Below, piece by piece: positions 23,945 through 33,400 of a DNA stretch of 52,811 nt; position 1 is the stretch's first letter; each line of letters starts with the position of its first letter. The DNA comes from a bacterium BMS3Abin06 (GTDB lineage Bacteria > Nitrospirota > Thermodesulfovibrionia > UBA6902). The notes beneath the pieces are model-generated. The model saw nothing but the letters and a program-made list of their open reading frames with translations, had not been told where the DNA came from and searched no databases. The DNA is taken from NCBI GenBank assembly GCA_002897895.1, contig BDSY01000061.1:1-52811 (forward strand), given 5' to 3'. The translations under genes and the position numbers were made by a program.

Positions 23945-24888
23945 TCGCCAATATCAAACCTCATTCCTTCTCTTAATCTCCTGCCTTGAAGAAATGCCTT
24001 CACCGGCATAACCGGTTTCCCGGCCGGCTGAATCTCAAGAATGGAAAGCCTGCCTTTGCCGGTACCTATCACTAACTCATTTCCAGCAGCCTTCACAATG
24101 ACGCCGGCCACCTCGCCGGAACTATTTTTTTCAGGAGGGCAAACCGGCACTGCCTTTAAAATTTTAAACCTTTCTCCCTCAAGAAAACCATAAGCTCCCG
24201 GCCATGGGTTCATGCCTCTGACAAAATCAGATAATTCCTCTGCTGATTTTGACCATTGAATAAGGCCGTCCGACTTTTTTAAAAGCGGAGCATAAGAAGC
24301 CTCGCCGGCCTGAGGTTCGGGTTTTAAACTCCCGTCCTCCAATCCCTGAAGCGTAGGCAGGATGAGGTCTGCCCCGATTTTTGAGAGCCTCCGGGAAAGG
24401 CTTCCTGCCGTGTCTTCCGGCGTTATGTCCGTTTCCTCCTGAAGAAGCACGGGGCCGGTATCCATTCCTTCATCCATAAGCATAGTAGTTATTCCTGTCT
24501 TCTCCTCACCATTGATTATGGCCCGGTTTATCGGTGCAGCCCCGCGGTATTTTGGCAGAAGAGATGCGTGGATATTCACACATCCATATCCAGGCAAATG
24601 AATTATTTCCGAAGGCAGTATCTGTCCATAAGCAACAACGACAATCACAGCCGGGTGCAAGCTTTTCAGTTCATCAATAAAGCGCGGATCTCTTACTTTT
24701 TGCGGCTGTAATGTTCTCAGCCCCGCCTTTTGCGCCTCCACCTTGACAGGGCAGGATTTCATCCGTCTTCCCCGTCCACTTTGTCTGTCGGGCTGCGTTA
24801 CAACCGCAATAACATCATGCCCTGAATCAAGCAATGCCTGAAGAGGTAAAACAGCAAAATCCGGGGTTCCGAAAAAAATAATCTCCAG
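23941..24888 (-). CDS. fmt: Methionyl-tRNA formyltransferase, apparent CTG start
   Basis: The protein formylates initiator Met-tRNA. The longest ATG frame (24834) would lack the N-terminal strand. The same frame extends upstream to a CTG at 24888, giving EIIFFGTPDFAVLPLQALLD, exactly the Fmt N-terminus, with AGGAG five bases before. This gives 315 residues, the usual length. SLHPAVIVVVAYGQILP, NIHASLLPKYRGAAPI (catalytic His and formyl-binding region) and DTGPVLLQ are present. A frameshift or base error at the start codon is the alternative to genuine CTG initiation. It opens the fmt-PASTA-rpe-TPR operon. Confidence 0.92.
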   Translation of the reverse strand: MEIIFFGTPDFAVLPLQALLDSGHDVIAVVTQPDRQSGRGRRMKSCPVKVEAQKAGLRTLQPQKVRDPRFIDELKSLHPAVIVVVAYGQILPSEIIHLPGYGCVNIHASLLPKYRGAAPINRAIINGEEKTGITTMLMDEGMDTGPVLLQEETDITPEDTAGSLSRRLSKIGADLILPTLQGLEDGSLKPEPQAGEASYAPLLKKSDGLIQWSKSAEELSDFVRGMNPWPGAYGFLEGERFKILKAVPVCPPEKNSSGEVAGVIVKAAGNELVIGTGKGRLSILEIQPAGKPVMPVKAFLQGRRLREGMRFDIGE

Positions 24889-24993
24889 GATATCTCCTCT
24901 CAGAGTAATATTGTAAACAATAAAATCTTAAATAATAGTAAATGATTCAAGGGGTTTTTGGTATCCGGAATTAATATTCAGTTCAGGGATTTC

Positions 24994-25506
24994 TTACTTC
25001 CTGCTCAAAGCCTTTTCTCTTGCGTAACGCTTTTTAAAAAACTCCTTTTTAATGCGCCCGATTCTGTCGATTAACAAAAAACCGTTAAGATGATCAATTT
25101 CATGTTGGAGCGCCCTCGCCAAAAGGCCGTCACCTTCAATCTCAACCGGCTCTCCATGCCTGTTAAATGCCTTCACTTTTACCTTTTCCGCTCTTTTAAC
25201 AATTGTCGTATACTCAGGGATACTGAGACATCCTTCCTCTGAGCTGCATTCGCCTTCTTTATGAATAATTTCAGGGTTTACCAGCACAATTAAAGAACTC
25301 TGTTCTTCCCTGGTGCTTACATCGATGACAGAGACCTGCTTTGACACACCCACCTGGTTGGCTGCAAGACCTACGCCGGGCGCAGCATACATGGTCTCTG
25401 TCATATCATCAATGAGTCTTTGAAGTCCGGAATCAAACTCATTAACCGGCGCTGTTTTTTCCCTTAATATTTTTTCAGGATATTTTTTAATCTCAAGAAC
25501 AGACAT
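24994..25506 (-). CDS. def: Peptide deformylase
   Basis: A 170-residue metalloenzyme that removes formyl from nascent proteins. Motif 1 GVGLAANQVG is at 44-53, motif 2 EGCLSIPE at 91-98 (Cys93 metal ligand), and motif 3 QHEIDHLNG at 134-142 (His135, Glu136, His139). The ATG at 25506 is chosen over a GTG six codons earlier because family members begin VLEIKKYP; neither has a clear ribosome site. It lies 105 bp upstream of fmt, its functional counterpart. Confidence 0.95.
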   Translation of the reverse strand: MSVLEIKKYPEKILREKTAPVNEFDSGLQRLIDDMTETMYAAPGVGLAANQVGVSKQVSVIDVSTREEQSSLIVLVNPEIIHKEGECSSEEGCLSIPEYTTIVKRAEKVKVKAFNRHGEPVEIEGDGLLARALQHEIDHLNGFLLIDRIGRIKKEFFKKRYAREKALSRK

Positions 25507-25746
25507 ATTTTTTAATTTAAACACTTTTCAGTTGAAAATGACAAGCCGCATAATGCGCCTGAAACATGGAGATACAAAAGTAAGCTTTAATGATGCAAAA
25601 ACCGGTATTTTTATGCTGCTGTAAAGTAAAATCCATGCATGGTGAAAAAAAGAGAGGATTTCCGGGCATGGCTCTAAAAACAAAAAAAATCAAAATTCGT
25701 GATTTGAGTCACATCATGACCGAAGCTTCTCATCTATCCTATAAGT

Positions 25747-26178
25747 ATGATGAAAACTCATATAAAACATAAACAGGGAAAGATTTTTATCCATTCTCTT
25801 ATCCTGGTATTATTACTAATCATCTCCGGATGCGGCGGCGGTGGTGGAAGTGGAAGCAGCGGAAGCGGGGTCACTGCAAGCGGGGAAAGCGGAAGCAGCA
25901 GCGATGGTTCCGGCTCCACTGCCATTAGCTCGGCAACCCTGTCCTGGGATGCTCCGACCACGAACAGTGACGGCACTCCCCTGACCGACCTTGCCGGATA
26001 TAAAGTGTACTACGGGACATCCTCAAGTAACTATACAGAGTCTGTCGACATTGGAAATACTACAGGAGCCGTAGTTGACAGCTTATCCCCGGGCACCTGG
26101 TGTTTTGCTGTAACCGCTTATGATACTTCAGGAAATGAAAGCGATTATTCAAATGAAGTATGTACATCCATCGGATAA
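25747..26178 (+). CDS. Lipoprotein with one fibronectin type III domain
   Basis: A 143-residue protein with a signal peptide and lipobox (LLIISGC, Cys at about residue 29), a Gly/Ser-rich linker (about 30-58) and one FN3 domain (about 59-143: ATLSWDAPTTNSDGTPL, GYKVYYGTSS, FAVTAYDTSGNESDYS). It should be lipid-anchored and exported, probably as a surface or periplasmic binding module. It is convergent with mutS. Single-domain lipoproteins of this sort are frequent in Nitrospirota and deltaproteobacteria. Function is unknown. Confidence 0.8.
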   Translation: MMKTHIKHKQGKIFIHSLILVLLLIISGCGGGGGSGSSGSGVTASGESGSSSDGSGSTAISSATLSWDAPTTNSDGTPLTDLAGYKVYYGTSSSNYTESVDIGNTTGAVVDSLSPGTWCFAVTAYDTSGNESDYSNEVCTSIG

Positions 26179-26195
26179 TTTTAATTGCGTAAAAC

Positions 26196-28805
26196 TCAAT
26201 CCGCCTTCTCATCCCCGTCCGCCAGTTTTTTCCTCATCTCAAAAAGCTTGTTAAGTGCATCAATAGGGGTCATGCTCAGGATATCAAGTCCGAGGAGCTC
26301 TTTTATTACAGGGTCTGCCTGTGTGGTAAAGAGGTCGAGCTGGCCTGTTCTGGGAGCTTGAGCAGCTTCGGGATCAGGCGTATAGGCAAGCTTCGGCGCT
26401 CCGAGCTCGTTAAGCTCCGATTTCTCAAGGTTGGATAAAATTTCTTTGGCCCTCTTAATCGTCTCTTCCGGTAGTCCTGCAAGCCTTGCAACCTGAATAC
26501 CATAGCTTTTATCAGCGCCTCCTTCCTCTATCCTCCTCAGAAAAATTATCTCGTCACCCCACTCTTTTACAGCCACATTTAAGTTCTTTATTCCATCAAG
26601 GATAATCGAGAGTTCCGTGAGTTCATGGTAATGGGTCGCAAAGAGTGTTCTTGCCTTGAGCTCTTTTGCAATGTACTCAACAACCGCCCATGCAATGCTT
26701 ATTCCGTCAAACGTGCTGGTTCCCCTGCCGACTTCATCGAGTAATATAAGGCTTCTCTCCGTAGCATTATTCAGAATGTTGGCTGTTTCAATCATCTCAA
26801 CCATAAACGTGCTCTGCCCTTTTGTAATAACATCGGAAGCGCCGATCCTTGTAAATATCCTGTCAACAATCCCCACCTTAGCCTCTTTTGCCGGCACAAA
26901 ACTGCCGATCTGCGCCATCAGCACAATCAGGGCAATCTGCCGCATGTAGGTTGATTTCCCGGCCATGTTCGGGCCGGTTATTATTAAGATTTTGTTTGAA
27001 CCGGAATCTATCAGACAGTCATTGGGAATGAATTTCTCTTCGGAAGACAATTTCTCTATTACAGGATGCCTGCTTTCAGATACCTGTATCACATCTCCGT
27101 CATCAACAACCGGACGTTCGTAATTATATTTTTTTGCAATATGGGCAAAACTGTGCAGTGCATCCAGCTCGGCGATTGCCGATGAAGTCTGCCGGAGCTT
27201 CCCGGTTTCAGCGGCAATATCATCCCTGACTTTAACAAAAACCTCGTACTCAAGATTTTTGAGCCTTTCCTCAGCGCCAAGGACTTTTGCCTCGTACTCT
27301 TTAAGTTCAGGAGTAATAAATCTCTCGCCGTTAACGAGGGTTTGCTTTCTTATGTATTCTTCGGGGACCTGGGAGAGATTGGCTTTTGTGACCTCTATAT
27401 AATATCCGAAGACCTTGTTATAACCGACTTTGAGTGATGATATTCCCGTACTTTCTCTTTCCCTTGCCTGCAGAGAGGCTATAAAATCCTTACCGCTGCT
27501 GCTTATCTCCCTGAGTTCATCTATTTCCGCGTTAAACCCCTTTTTTATTAACCCGCCTTCCCTGACAGTCAAGGGTGGATCCTCTGCAACGGCTTTTTCA
27601 ATAAAAGATTTGATGTCGGAGAGGATATCTATCCGGTTTGAGAGGGCATTTATTGTTTTATCATCATACTCCTTAAGAAGATTTTTCAGCTCAGGCAATG
27701 TCTCCAGGGAATTTTTCAGGGACAAAAGGTCTCTTGCATTGGCAGTCCCGCTGCCTATTTTAGACGCAAGCCGTTCAATATCATATATGCTTTTTAAAGC
27801 GGCCTGTATTTTTGAAAGCCTGCCCGGCTCACTCATCAGGGACTCAACCGCATCCTGTCTCTGTTTGATCTCTTCTGCATCAAGCAACGGGTTAAGAAGC
27901 CAGTTCCTTAAAAGCCTGCCTCCCATAGGGGTATATGTCTCATCTATAAGCCATAGAAGACTGCCTTCGAGTTCACTGCTCCGCATGTTTCCGGCAATTT
28001 CAAGATTCTTCAATGTCGCGGCATCGAGCAGCATCTTTGACTCGCGTCTCAATACATCTATTTTTTTGAATGTAAGCGTCTCCTTTTGCGTTTCCTCAAG
28101 ATAATTAATAAGCGCACCGGCAGCGGGTATGCCCACTATCATGCCCTCGCAGCCAAAACCCTCAAGAGACGCAACCCTGAAATGTTTTATAAGTTTGCGA
28201 TAGGCCTCTATATAATCAAAGTACCAGTCGTCATAGTCGGTAAGATAAAAGTCACTCAGGCCGTCAATCACTGACGAGTTGTTTTTAAAACTGAAGGGAT
28301 ACAGTATCTCTTTCGGCTGAAACCTGTTTATCTCATCCTCAATACTGTTATGAGTCTCATAAATCAGAAACTCTCCTGTCGTGATGTCCGCAACAGCAAT
28401 GCCGAATATATTCTCCTTCTGGAAAAAGCCGAGTATGTAATTGTTTTCCTTGGGATTGTCGGGCAGAAAAGTCCCGGGAGTAACAACCTTGACGACTTCT
28501 CTTTTTACAATCCCTTTTGCCTCCCCGGAGTCTTCAACCTGTTCACAGATTGCCACCTTGTGGCCGGCCCTCACAAGTTTTGAGACATAGTTTTCGGATG
28601 CAAAATGAGGAATGCCGCACATAGGCATGGGATCCGCTTTTCCCTTGTCTCTTGTTGTCAGCGTTATCTGCAGGACCCTGGATGCAATTACCGCATCCTG
28701 CCCGAACATTTCATAAAAATCACCGAGGCGGAAAAAAAGTATAGTATCAGGATAATTGCGCTTGATATCGTGATACTGTCTCATCAAAGGGGTTAATTCA
28801 GACAT
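26196..28805 (-). CDS. mutS: DNA mismatch repair protein MutS
   Basis: An 869-residue protein that recognises mismatches. The mismatch-binding motif is at residues 29-33 (DFYEM, Phe30 and Glu32). The ATPase has Walker A GPNMAGKSTYMRQ near 610, Walker B ILLDEVGRGTSTFDG near 690 and the following THYHEL segment. The C-terminus carries QLDLF-like and helical dimerisation segments. Length and order of domains are those of MutS1. It appears monocistronic. Confidence 0.97.
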   Translation of the reverse strand: MSELTPLMRQYHDIKRNYPDTILFFRLGDFYEMFGQDAVIASRVLQITLTTRDKGKADPMPMCGIPHFASENYVSKLVRAGHKVAICEQVEDSGEAKGIVKREVVKVVTPGTFLPDNPKENNYILGFFQKENIFGIAVADITTGEFLIYETHNSIEDEINRFQPKEILYPFSFKNNSSVIDGLSDFYLTDYDDWYFDYIEAYRKLIKHFRVASLEGFGCEGMIVGIPAAGALINYLEETQKETLTFKKIDVLRRESKMLLDAATLKNLEIAGNMRSSELEGSLLWLIDETYTPMGGRLLRNWLLNPLLDAEEIKQRQDAVESLMSEPGRLSKIQAALKSIYDIERLASKIGSGTANARDLLSLKNSLETLPELKNLLKEYDDKTINALSNRIDILSDIKSFIEKAVAEDPPLTVREGGLIKKGFNAEIDELREISSSGKDFIASLQARERESTGISSLKVGYNKVFGYYIEVTKANLSQVPEEYIRKQTLVNGERFITPELKEYEAKVLGAEERLKNLEYEVFVKVRDDIAAETGKLRQTSSAIAELDALHSFAHIAKKYNYERPVVDDGDVIQVSESRHPVIEKLSSEEKFIPNDCLIDSGSNKILIITGPNMAGKSTYMRQIALIVLMAQIGSFVPAKEAKVGIVDRIFTRIGASDVITKGQSTFMVEMIETANILNNATERSLILLDEVGRGTSTFDGISIAWAVVEYIAKELKARTLFATHYHELTELSIILDGIKNLNVAVKEWGDEIIFLRRIEEGGADKSYGIQVARLAGLPEETIKRAKEILSNLEKSELNELGAPKLAYTPDPEAAQAPRTGQLDLFTTQADPVIKELLGLDILSMTPIDALNKLFEMRKKLADGDEKAD

Positions 28806-28992
28806 ATGAGCTCCAAAATTTAAAATGCGTCCTGAAATTTTATGGATGAATTGTGACCGGTTTCAGTATGTCATTAAGAATTTTAAAATATAACATAATG
28901 ACAAATATATAGAAAAGGAGGAAGCGTAACTTGCTTGTCGGTTTATGAAAAAATTGCTCATCCGGGGCTTGTAATCACTCGAATCCGGTTAA

Positions 28993-29415
28993 TCAAAAGG
29001 AGAATTTCGTGGATGACTTGCGGCTGCCTGCATAATCAAGGAAATTCTGAGGAGGCTCTAACAGTTCAACCCCTATGCCGTCATCCATCTTTGAATAATA
29101 ACCACTCTCTTTTCTGACCTTTCTTCTGACTTTGACGGGAAGTTTTATTGTACGATTATTCAACAGGACAACCATTATAAACTCGGAATTGAGAGGGAAG
29201 TTAACCTTAGTACTTACAAACATCCCGTTTTGCGAGAGATTTTTTACCATTCCCGTATAAATCAGATTTCCGTAGAACAATCTTGCATCAAGGTTAGCCG
29301 GAAACCTCTCGAATGCCCTTCTCTCCTTCGGGATATACTCTGCTTCTATGTCCCTCATTTTTTTCTTGTTGAGAATGGATGAAGCTGTCATTATGTTTAC
29401 ATCTCCGGCCGTCAT
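28993..29415 (-). CDS. PilZ-domain protein
   Basis: A 140-residue protein whose middle reads RRAFERFPANLDARLFY (residues about 32-48, the RxxxR cyclic-di-GMP motif) and NLSQNGMFVSTK (near 59, in place of DxSxxG). This is the PilZ fold that binds cyclic di-GMP. NLSxxG instead of D/NxSxxG is acceptable in the family. The Met at residue 9 or 20 could be the true start. It is divergent from the DUF116 gene. The output is unknown. Confidence 0.75.
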   Translation of the reverse strand: MTAGDVNIMTASSILNKKKMRDIEAEYIPKERRAFERFPANLDARLFYGNLIYTGMVKNLSQNGMFVSTKVNFPLNSEFIMVVLLNNRTIKLPVKVRRKVRKESGYYSKMDDGIGVELLEPPQNFLDYAGSRKSSTKFSF

Positions 29416-29687
29416 TATTGCCTCGTCTCTCTGTTATAGTTTGTATAACGACAATTTTATCAAAAACTTTAACCCAAACAGGAATGACAGCCATGCCCGT
29501 TTTAACATTAACCCCCTCAATTCAGATAATATCATATTTTTTAGATCAGATAAGCGTTTAATTCAAAAAAAACAATCCCGATAATTTTATATTTGCAAAT
29601 GCCGGCCTTAATGATTAGAATTTAAAGAGTGACAAAAAAATTCTCCGACTTTATTTCCGGGTAATAAATTTTGGCAAGCGATAAGAG

Positions 29688-30218
29688 ATGTTAAAAAAAT
29701 TAAAGTTTCTTGGAAACCTCTACAAATACAAACTTCAGGGTCTTTTCGGCCTGAAAAGATCCGACGTCATGTCAACTGTTAATGACTATTACAGGGACAG
29801 CTTTGAGAAGCTGAATAAAGAAGACATTGCAGTAATTCTCCCCCACTGCCTTATAAACGATAAATGCCCTGCCGGATTCTCAAAGTCGGACGGGGTCATC
29901 TGCAATAAATGCAACCTCTGCGGATGCGGAAAGATTTATGAATCGGCAGGGCAAAAAGGATACCAGTTTTATATTACCCCCAGTGTCGGCTTTACAAAAA
30001 GACTCATTCAAAGAAAAAAACTCAAAGGGATCATTGGAATTGCCTGTGATTATGAAATAGAAAAGGGCATGCATTCTGAAAAGATCACTCACATAGGCGT
30101 AAGAATAAACGGTACAAGTATAAAGACTCAAGGCATCCGCCTTGCTGAATATGATTGCATCCATAACAATGTTGACTGGGATAAGATTGAAGAACTGATG
30201 CAGGTTTTCAATAAATAG
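29688..30218 (+). CDS. DUF116-family protein
   Basis: A 176-residue protein with the DUF116 layout: an N-terminal helical part, then ILPHCLINDKCPA (near 50) and a Cys cluster CNKCNLCGCGKI (near 72-83), followed by YITPSVGFTKRLI and GIACDYEIEKGM. The cysteines could bind an iron-sulfur cluster or zinc. The function is not established. A small Cys-containing gene follows. The stop codon overlaps the first bases of a MITE (30218-30360). Confidence 0.8.
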   Translation: MLKKLKFLGNLYKYKLQGLFGLKRSDVMSTVNDYYRDSFEKLNKEDIAVILPHCLINDKCPAGFSKSDGVICNKCNLCGCGKIYESAGQKGYQFYITPSVGFTKRLIQRKKLKGIIGIACDYEIEKGMHSEKITHIGVRINGTSIKTQGIRLAEYDCIHNNVDWDKIEELMQVFNK

Positions 30219-30360
30219 AGTCTGTGTATAAACTCAACAATTAAGCTGTCATTCCCGCGGTCCTTTGGGCGGGAATCCAGTCTTTTCAGTGAGTTCTGGA
30301 TACCCGGCTACAAACTTCGGGTATGACAAAAATAAAAAGCAGCTATTTATACACAGACTC
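30218..30360. mobile_element. 143-bp MITE with perfect 15-bp inverted ends
   Basis: The ends are GAGTCTGTGTATAAA (30218-30232) and its exact inverse complement (30346-30360). The centre has further inverted parts (TCATTCCCGC/GCGGGAAT and ACCCGG/TTCGGGT). A half copy of the end lies at 39841-39855, and a diverged whole copy at about 49500-49618. No clear target duplication is seen. It lies between the DUF116 gene and the small gene at 30401. Confidence 0.85.
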
Positions 30361-30400
30361 TGAATAGAATTTAAAACAACATAAAACAGGAGGATTCAAA

Positions 30401-30568
30401 GTGTCTGAAAATATCTGTATAGTCTGCGCCTGGAGGGCCACATGCCGGAAAAAATTCTCTGTAAGCGGCAAGGATTTTAAATGTGCCGATTTTGTAAAAG
30501 ATGTCTCAATTCAGCCGGAAAAAGAAGAACAAAACGAAGAGACCGGTTCTGAAAAAAATAAGATATGA
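30401..30568 (+). CDS. Small cysteine-containing protein (55 aa, GTG start)
   Basis: A GTG at 30401 with ACAGGAGG six bases upstream opens a 55-codon frame. It reads ENICIVCAWRATCRKKFSV, then GKDFKCADFVKDVSI and an acidic tail rich in Glu and Asn. Four cysteines (three in CxxCxxxxxC spacing) suggest a metal site. Similar short proteins occur near DUF116 genes in related genomes, as far as I recall. Strong ribosome site and sensible composition support it as real. Function is unknown. Confidence 0.65.
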   Translation: MSENICIVCAWRATCRKKFSVSGKDFKCADFVKDVSIQPEKEEQNEETGSEKNKI

Positions 30569-30597
30569 GCGGGGGAGAGGATTAAGGTGAGTGGGTA

Positions 30598-31083
30598 TTA
30601 CAAGGTAATAAATTCAGATTCTCCGGTTTGTGTCTCAAATATCATAATCGTAGCTTTATCCCCGAACCCGTGAGATGTTCCGGGGTTAAGAACCAGGGTC
30701 TTGCCTATGATTTCGTTTTTACATTCATGCGTATGTCCGTAGATGACAACATTGTATTTCCCGCATTCGACTAAGGCGTCTTTCAGTTGATATTCGGTTC
30801 CATGGTAGCATGCAAATTTCAGCCCGTCTTCTTCAAATTCGTAAAACTCACCTTTAATCTCACCGGAGATGTCGTTAAACGCAGTTATCAGCCTGAACTT
30901 ATCCCCGTCATTGTTTCCGAATATCCCTACGAGCTTTATGCCCTGACAGGCCCTTACTGAATTGGGGTTTACATAATCACCGAGATGCAGGACATAATCA
31001 ACATTTCTCTCTTTAAATATTTCAATGCACCCGGTAATGTTCTCAATATGATCGTGTGAATCCGACATTATCCCTATTTTCAT
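30598..31083 (-). CDS. YfcE/MJ0936-type metallophosphodiesterase
   Basis: A 161-residue calcineurin-like phosphoesterase with all metal motifs: SDSHDH at 7-12, HLGDYVNP near 34, GIFGNNDGD near 53, CYHGTEYQL near 92 and VIYGHTHECKNE near 113. Proteins of this size hydrolyse phosphodiesters; the natural substrate is unknown. GGAGACGG lies before the ATG. It is a typical stand-alone gene. Confidence 0.88.
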   Translation of the reverse strand: MKIGIMSDSHDHIENITGCIEIFKERNVDYVLHLGDYVNPNSVRACQGIKLVGIFGNNDGDKFRLITAFNDISGEIKGEFYEFEEDGLKFACYHGTEYQLKDALVECGKYNVVIYGHTHECKNEIIGKTLVLNPGTSHGFGDKATIMIFETQTGESEFITL

Positions 31084-31118
31084 GATATCAACCGTCTCCT
31101 TTTATGGATAATTTTTGT

Positions 31119-31272
31119 GTAACTGTTCACAGGGAACAGTTGTCAGGGTGCAGGGTGCAGAATGAAATTTGAAGATTTATATTGGAATAGACATAGGCTA
31201 CATATATTCCGAAACAGGGGAACTGTTTTTCTGCCCCCTGACAACTGCCCCCTGCACCCTGTAAACCGTTAC
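31119..31272. mobile_element. 154-bp inverted-repeat element
   Basis: The ends read GTAACTGTTCACAGGG and, inverted, GTAACGGTTTACAGGG. Inside, CAGTTGTCAGGGTGCAGGG is mirrored by the inverse of CTGACAACTGCCCCCTGCA. The middle 50 bp recur inverted at 18481-18542, and the left arm recurs at 36857-36895. The related ends at 39867-40108 show this is a family present in several copies. Confidence 0.75.
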
Positions 31273-31294
31273 CATATTGTTAATGAATGCAATT

Positions 31295-31951
31295 TCATTT
31301 CAACATCAACTTATAAATCAAAAATTCTTCCGTAAAGGTTTTTTCTTTTGCTGTCAGACTGTGATTCCAGCCAAGCTGCCGGGATATTTCCAGGACTCTT
31401 TGGGGCTTTGCAATTGATGAATAAAGCATCTGAACATATCCGTCCGGTTTAAGATACTCCTTTGCATCCCTGAAAAATCTTCCGGCCAATTCTTTATCAT
31501 AATCAAATAAGGCATGTTCAAAATCCGTCCCGGGTTTGCCTTCCATGTAGGGAGGAGTAAAGAGTATAACATCAAACTTATATTGCCGGTCCAGAGGAGC
31601 AAAAAGATCTCCTTCTATTACAGAAACAATATTTTCCATTCCGTTGGCCCTGACATTTTTTGCGGCAAACCGGACGGCTTCAGGATTAATATCCACGGCA
31701 ATGACCTTTGATGCCCTTTGGCCGGCTGTAATCGCCTGAATGCCCGATCCCGTGCCTATATCCAGTACAATGTCTTCTGAACTTACCTTAATATGTCTCG
31801 CCATAAACTCGCTCGTATAATAATATCTGGGATTAAATACATCCTCTGAAATCTCGTAGGTTTTTCCTAAAACACACACTTTATGAGAACCGTGTTTCTG
31901 AAGCTTTTTAATAAGCCATATGGCTAATGATTGTTTGAATTTTATGAACAT
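31295..31951 (-). CDS. Class I SAM-dependent methyltransferase
   Basis: The start is set at 31951 (218 residues, MFIKFKQSLAIWL), because the 40 codons upstream in the frame lie in an inverted-repeat element. Motif I DIVLDIGTGSGIQAI is near 70, the acidic post-I residue VIAVDINPEA near 92, and motif IV FDVILFTPPYMEG near 136. The FTPPY motif is like the NPPY of N- or HemK-type enzymes, which modify nitrogen in protein or nucleic acid. The exact substrate cannot be told. Confidence 0.75.
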   Translation of the reverse strand: MFIKFKQSLAIWLIKKLQKHGSHKVCVLGKTYEISEDVFNPRYYYTSEFMARHIKVSSEDIVLDIGTGSGIQAITAGQRASKVIAVDINPEAVRFAAKNVRANGMENIVSVIEGDLFAPLDRQYKFDVILFTPPYMEGKPGTDFEHALFDYDKELAGRFFRDAKEYLKPDGYVQMLYSSIAKPQRVLEISRQLGWNHSLTAKEKTFTEEFLIYKLMLK

Positions 31952-31960
31952 ATTCTTAAA

Positions 31961-32060
31961 GAATACAGGAGTCAGAATACAGAATTCAGAATAGGGCAGG
32001 AACAAACCTCTATCAATTTTGCATTTATTCTTTTCATTCCGACTCCTGTATTCTGTATTC
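31961..32060. repeat. Short inverted-repeat element before the methyltransferase
   Basis: The left arm GAATACAGGAGTCAGAATAC and the right arm GACTCCTGTATTCTGTATTC are near-inverse. The element is about 100 bp with an A+T-rich middle. It lies immediately upstream of the chosen methyltransferase start and therefore explains the spurious longer frame. Confidence 0.7.
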
Positions 32061-32096
32061 TTATCAAGCATTTTCCTGGAGGTGAACTATTTAATA

Positions 32097-33332
32097 TTAT
32101 ACCTTTTTATCCGCTTCAGGCGCTGTCAGGTAAGCAAGAAGGGCAATCGCTGCGCCAAAGGCGCCGACCGGCCAGAACTCTCCCCCGAATTGTCCGTTTT
32201 TCAGGTAATCAACGGCAAGGCCGAGAACCGGCGCAATAATCATTATTGCGACCGATTGTGCCTGGCTTTCAATTGAAAGCACTGTTGCGCCCCGGGCTTC
32301 CGAGGCGTGTTCATCAAAGCGGCTGATAAGAATCGGGTGCCAGAAATTCTGAACCAGGTAAATAAGGACAAAGCCTGCAATTGCAAACGGATAAAGCCTG
32401 AAATAGAGCAAAGGCAAAAGCGACGCATAGAGAAGAAAGCTTGCACCCCAGAGGCAGTGGGCTGCTCTGTCTTCATCTCCGGCAAGGGAAGAGATTTTAT
32501 GTGATTTCCGGCTTGCATATGCTGAAACAATGTGAAGCACAAAATAAACAGCGCCGACAAGCAGGGCGCTCCGCTGTGTTTCATTGAGCATTAATCCTAT
32601 CGGCACTGCAAGCGCCGCTCCCTTTAAAATCGGCTGGAGATAATCCTTTGACGCCTTGAAAAATCCTGCAAAGCCCATTGACTCAAGGATCAGCCTGCGG
32701 AGCGACCTTCGCGTAACCGAAATCCTCAGTGATTCCCACAGGTGCTTTGACACATTTTTCAAAGACACCTGTGCCTCGGCCCTGCCGTCAAGCTCTTTCG
32801 GGTATCCCATAAAATTTATAAGCCCCACGAGGTATGGAATTATTGAGAAGTAGAAGATAGATGTATAATTATTGCTCACGATCACAAAGCCCGTGGCCAG
32901 AATAACCGAAACCGCTGAACCTATCTTTGCCCACGAGCGCGTGTAACCGTAGATTTTTGTCTTTTCATCAATCCGGCCCTCCATTCGCAGCCAGGTAAAA
33001 ATCATCGCCTTGTGTGTGCCGGTCCGGAAGGCATCTCCTATTGCGAAAAAAAACATTGCAGCAAAAAGCTGCCAGAGTAGGCTGCTCAAACCAAAAATGG
33101 TGAATGAAACAATGTAGGCGGTAAAGGAAAGCATCATTGCCCTGCGACGGCCGTAAAGGTCGGCAGCAGCTCCGCTGGGTATCTCCATAAGATTGACACA
33201 TAATTCGCGGAAGGCAAAGAGGAGGCCGATCTGGAAAAAGGAGAGTCCTTTCTCCAGAAATGCAAGCACGAGAAACGGCTCGTAGTACTGCTGGTTTTTT
33301 AAAAATCCGTAAAAAGAAAATCGCCCGAGCAT
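32097..33332 (-). CDS. Major facilitator superfamily transporter
   Basis: A 411-residue protein with about twelve hydrophobic segments. The loop 2-3 motif is present as SGAAADLYGRRRAMM near 53, and acidic residues lie between helices in the usual places. The family includes many drug and metabolite exporters; the early FLEKGLSFFQIGLLFAFREL segment is typical of MFS_1 proteins. The substrate is unknown. It lies upstream of the methyltransferase with about 145 bp and a MITE between, so cotranscription is uncertain. Confidence 0.82.
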   Translation of the reverse strand: MLGRFSFYGFLKNQQYYEPFLVLAFLEKGLSFFQIGLLFAFRELCVNLMEIPSGAAADLYGRRRAMMLSFTAYIVSFTIFGLSSLLWQLFAAMFFFAIGDAFRTGTHKAMIFTWLRMEGRIDEKTKIYGYTRSWAKIGSAVSVILATGFVIVSNNYTSIFYFSIIPYLVGLINFMGYPKELDGRAEAQVSLKNVSKHLWESLRISVTRRSLRRLILESMGFAGFFKASKDYLQPILKGAALAVPIGLMLNETQRSALLVGAVYFVLHIVSAYASRKSHKISSLAGDEDRAAHCLWGASFLLYASLLPLLYFRLYPFAIAGFVLIYLVQNFWHPILISRFDEHASEARGATVLSIESQAQSVAIMIIAPVLGLAVDYLKNGQFGGEFWPVGAFGAAIALLAYLTAPEADKKV

Positions 33333-33400
33333 AGGTTTTTATCTTACGAGACTGAGGGTTAATATATATGTATCTTACTTGCGAATGTATACTTTTTGCA

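Noticed and set aside
25530-25746. Possible cyclic-di-GMP riboswitch upstream of the FN3 lipoprotein
   Set aside because: The conserved stem and tetraloop pattern of the known classes is not there; only A-rich sequence and a spurious 60-codon frame.
27430-28104. Plus-strand frame of 224 codons
   Set aside because: Antisense to mutS, with Ser/Leu-rich composition typical of shadow frames.
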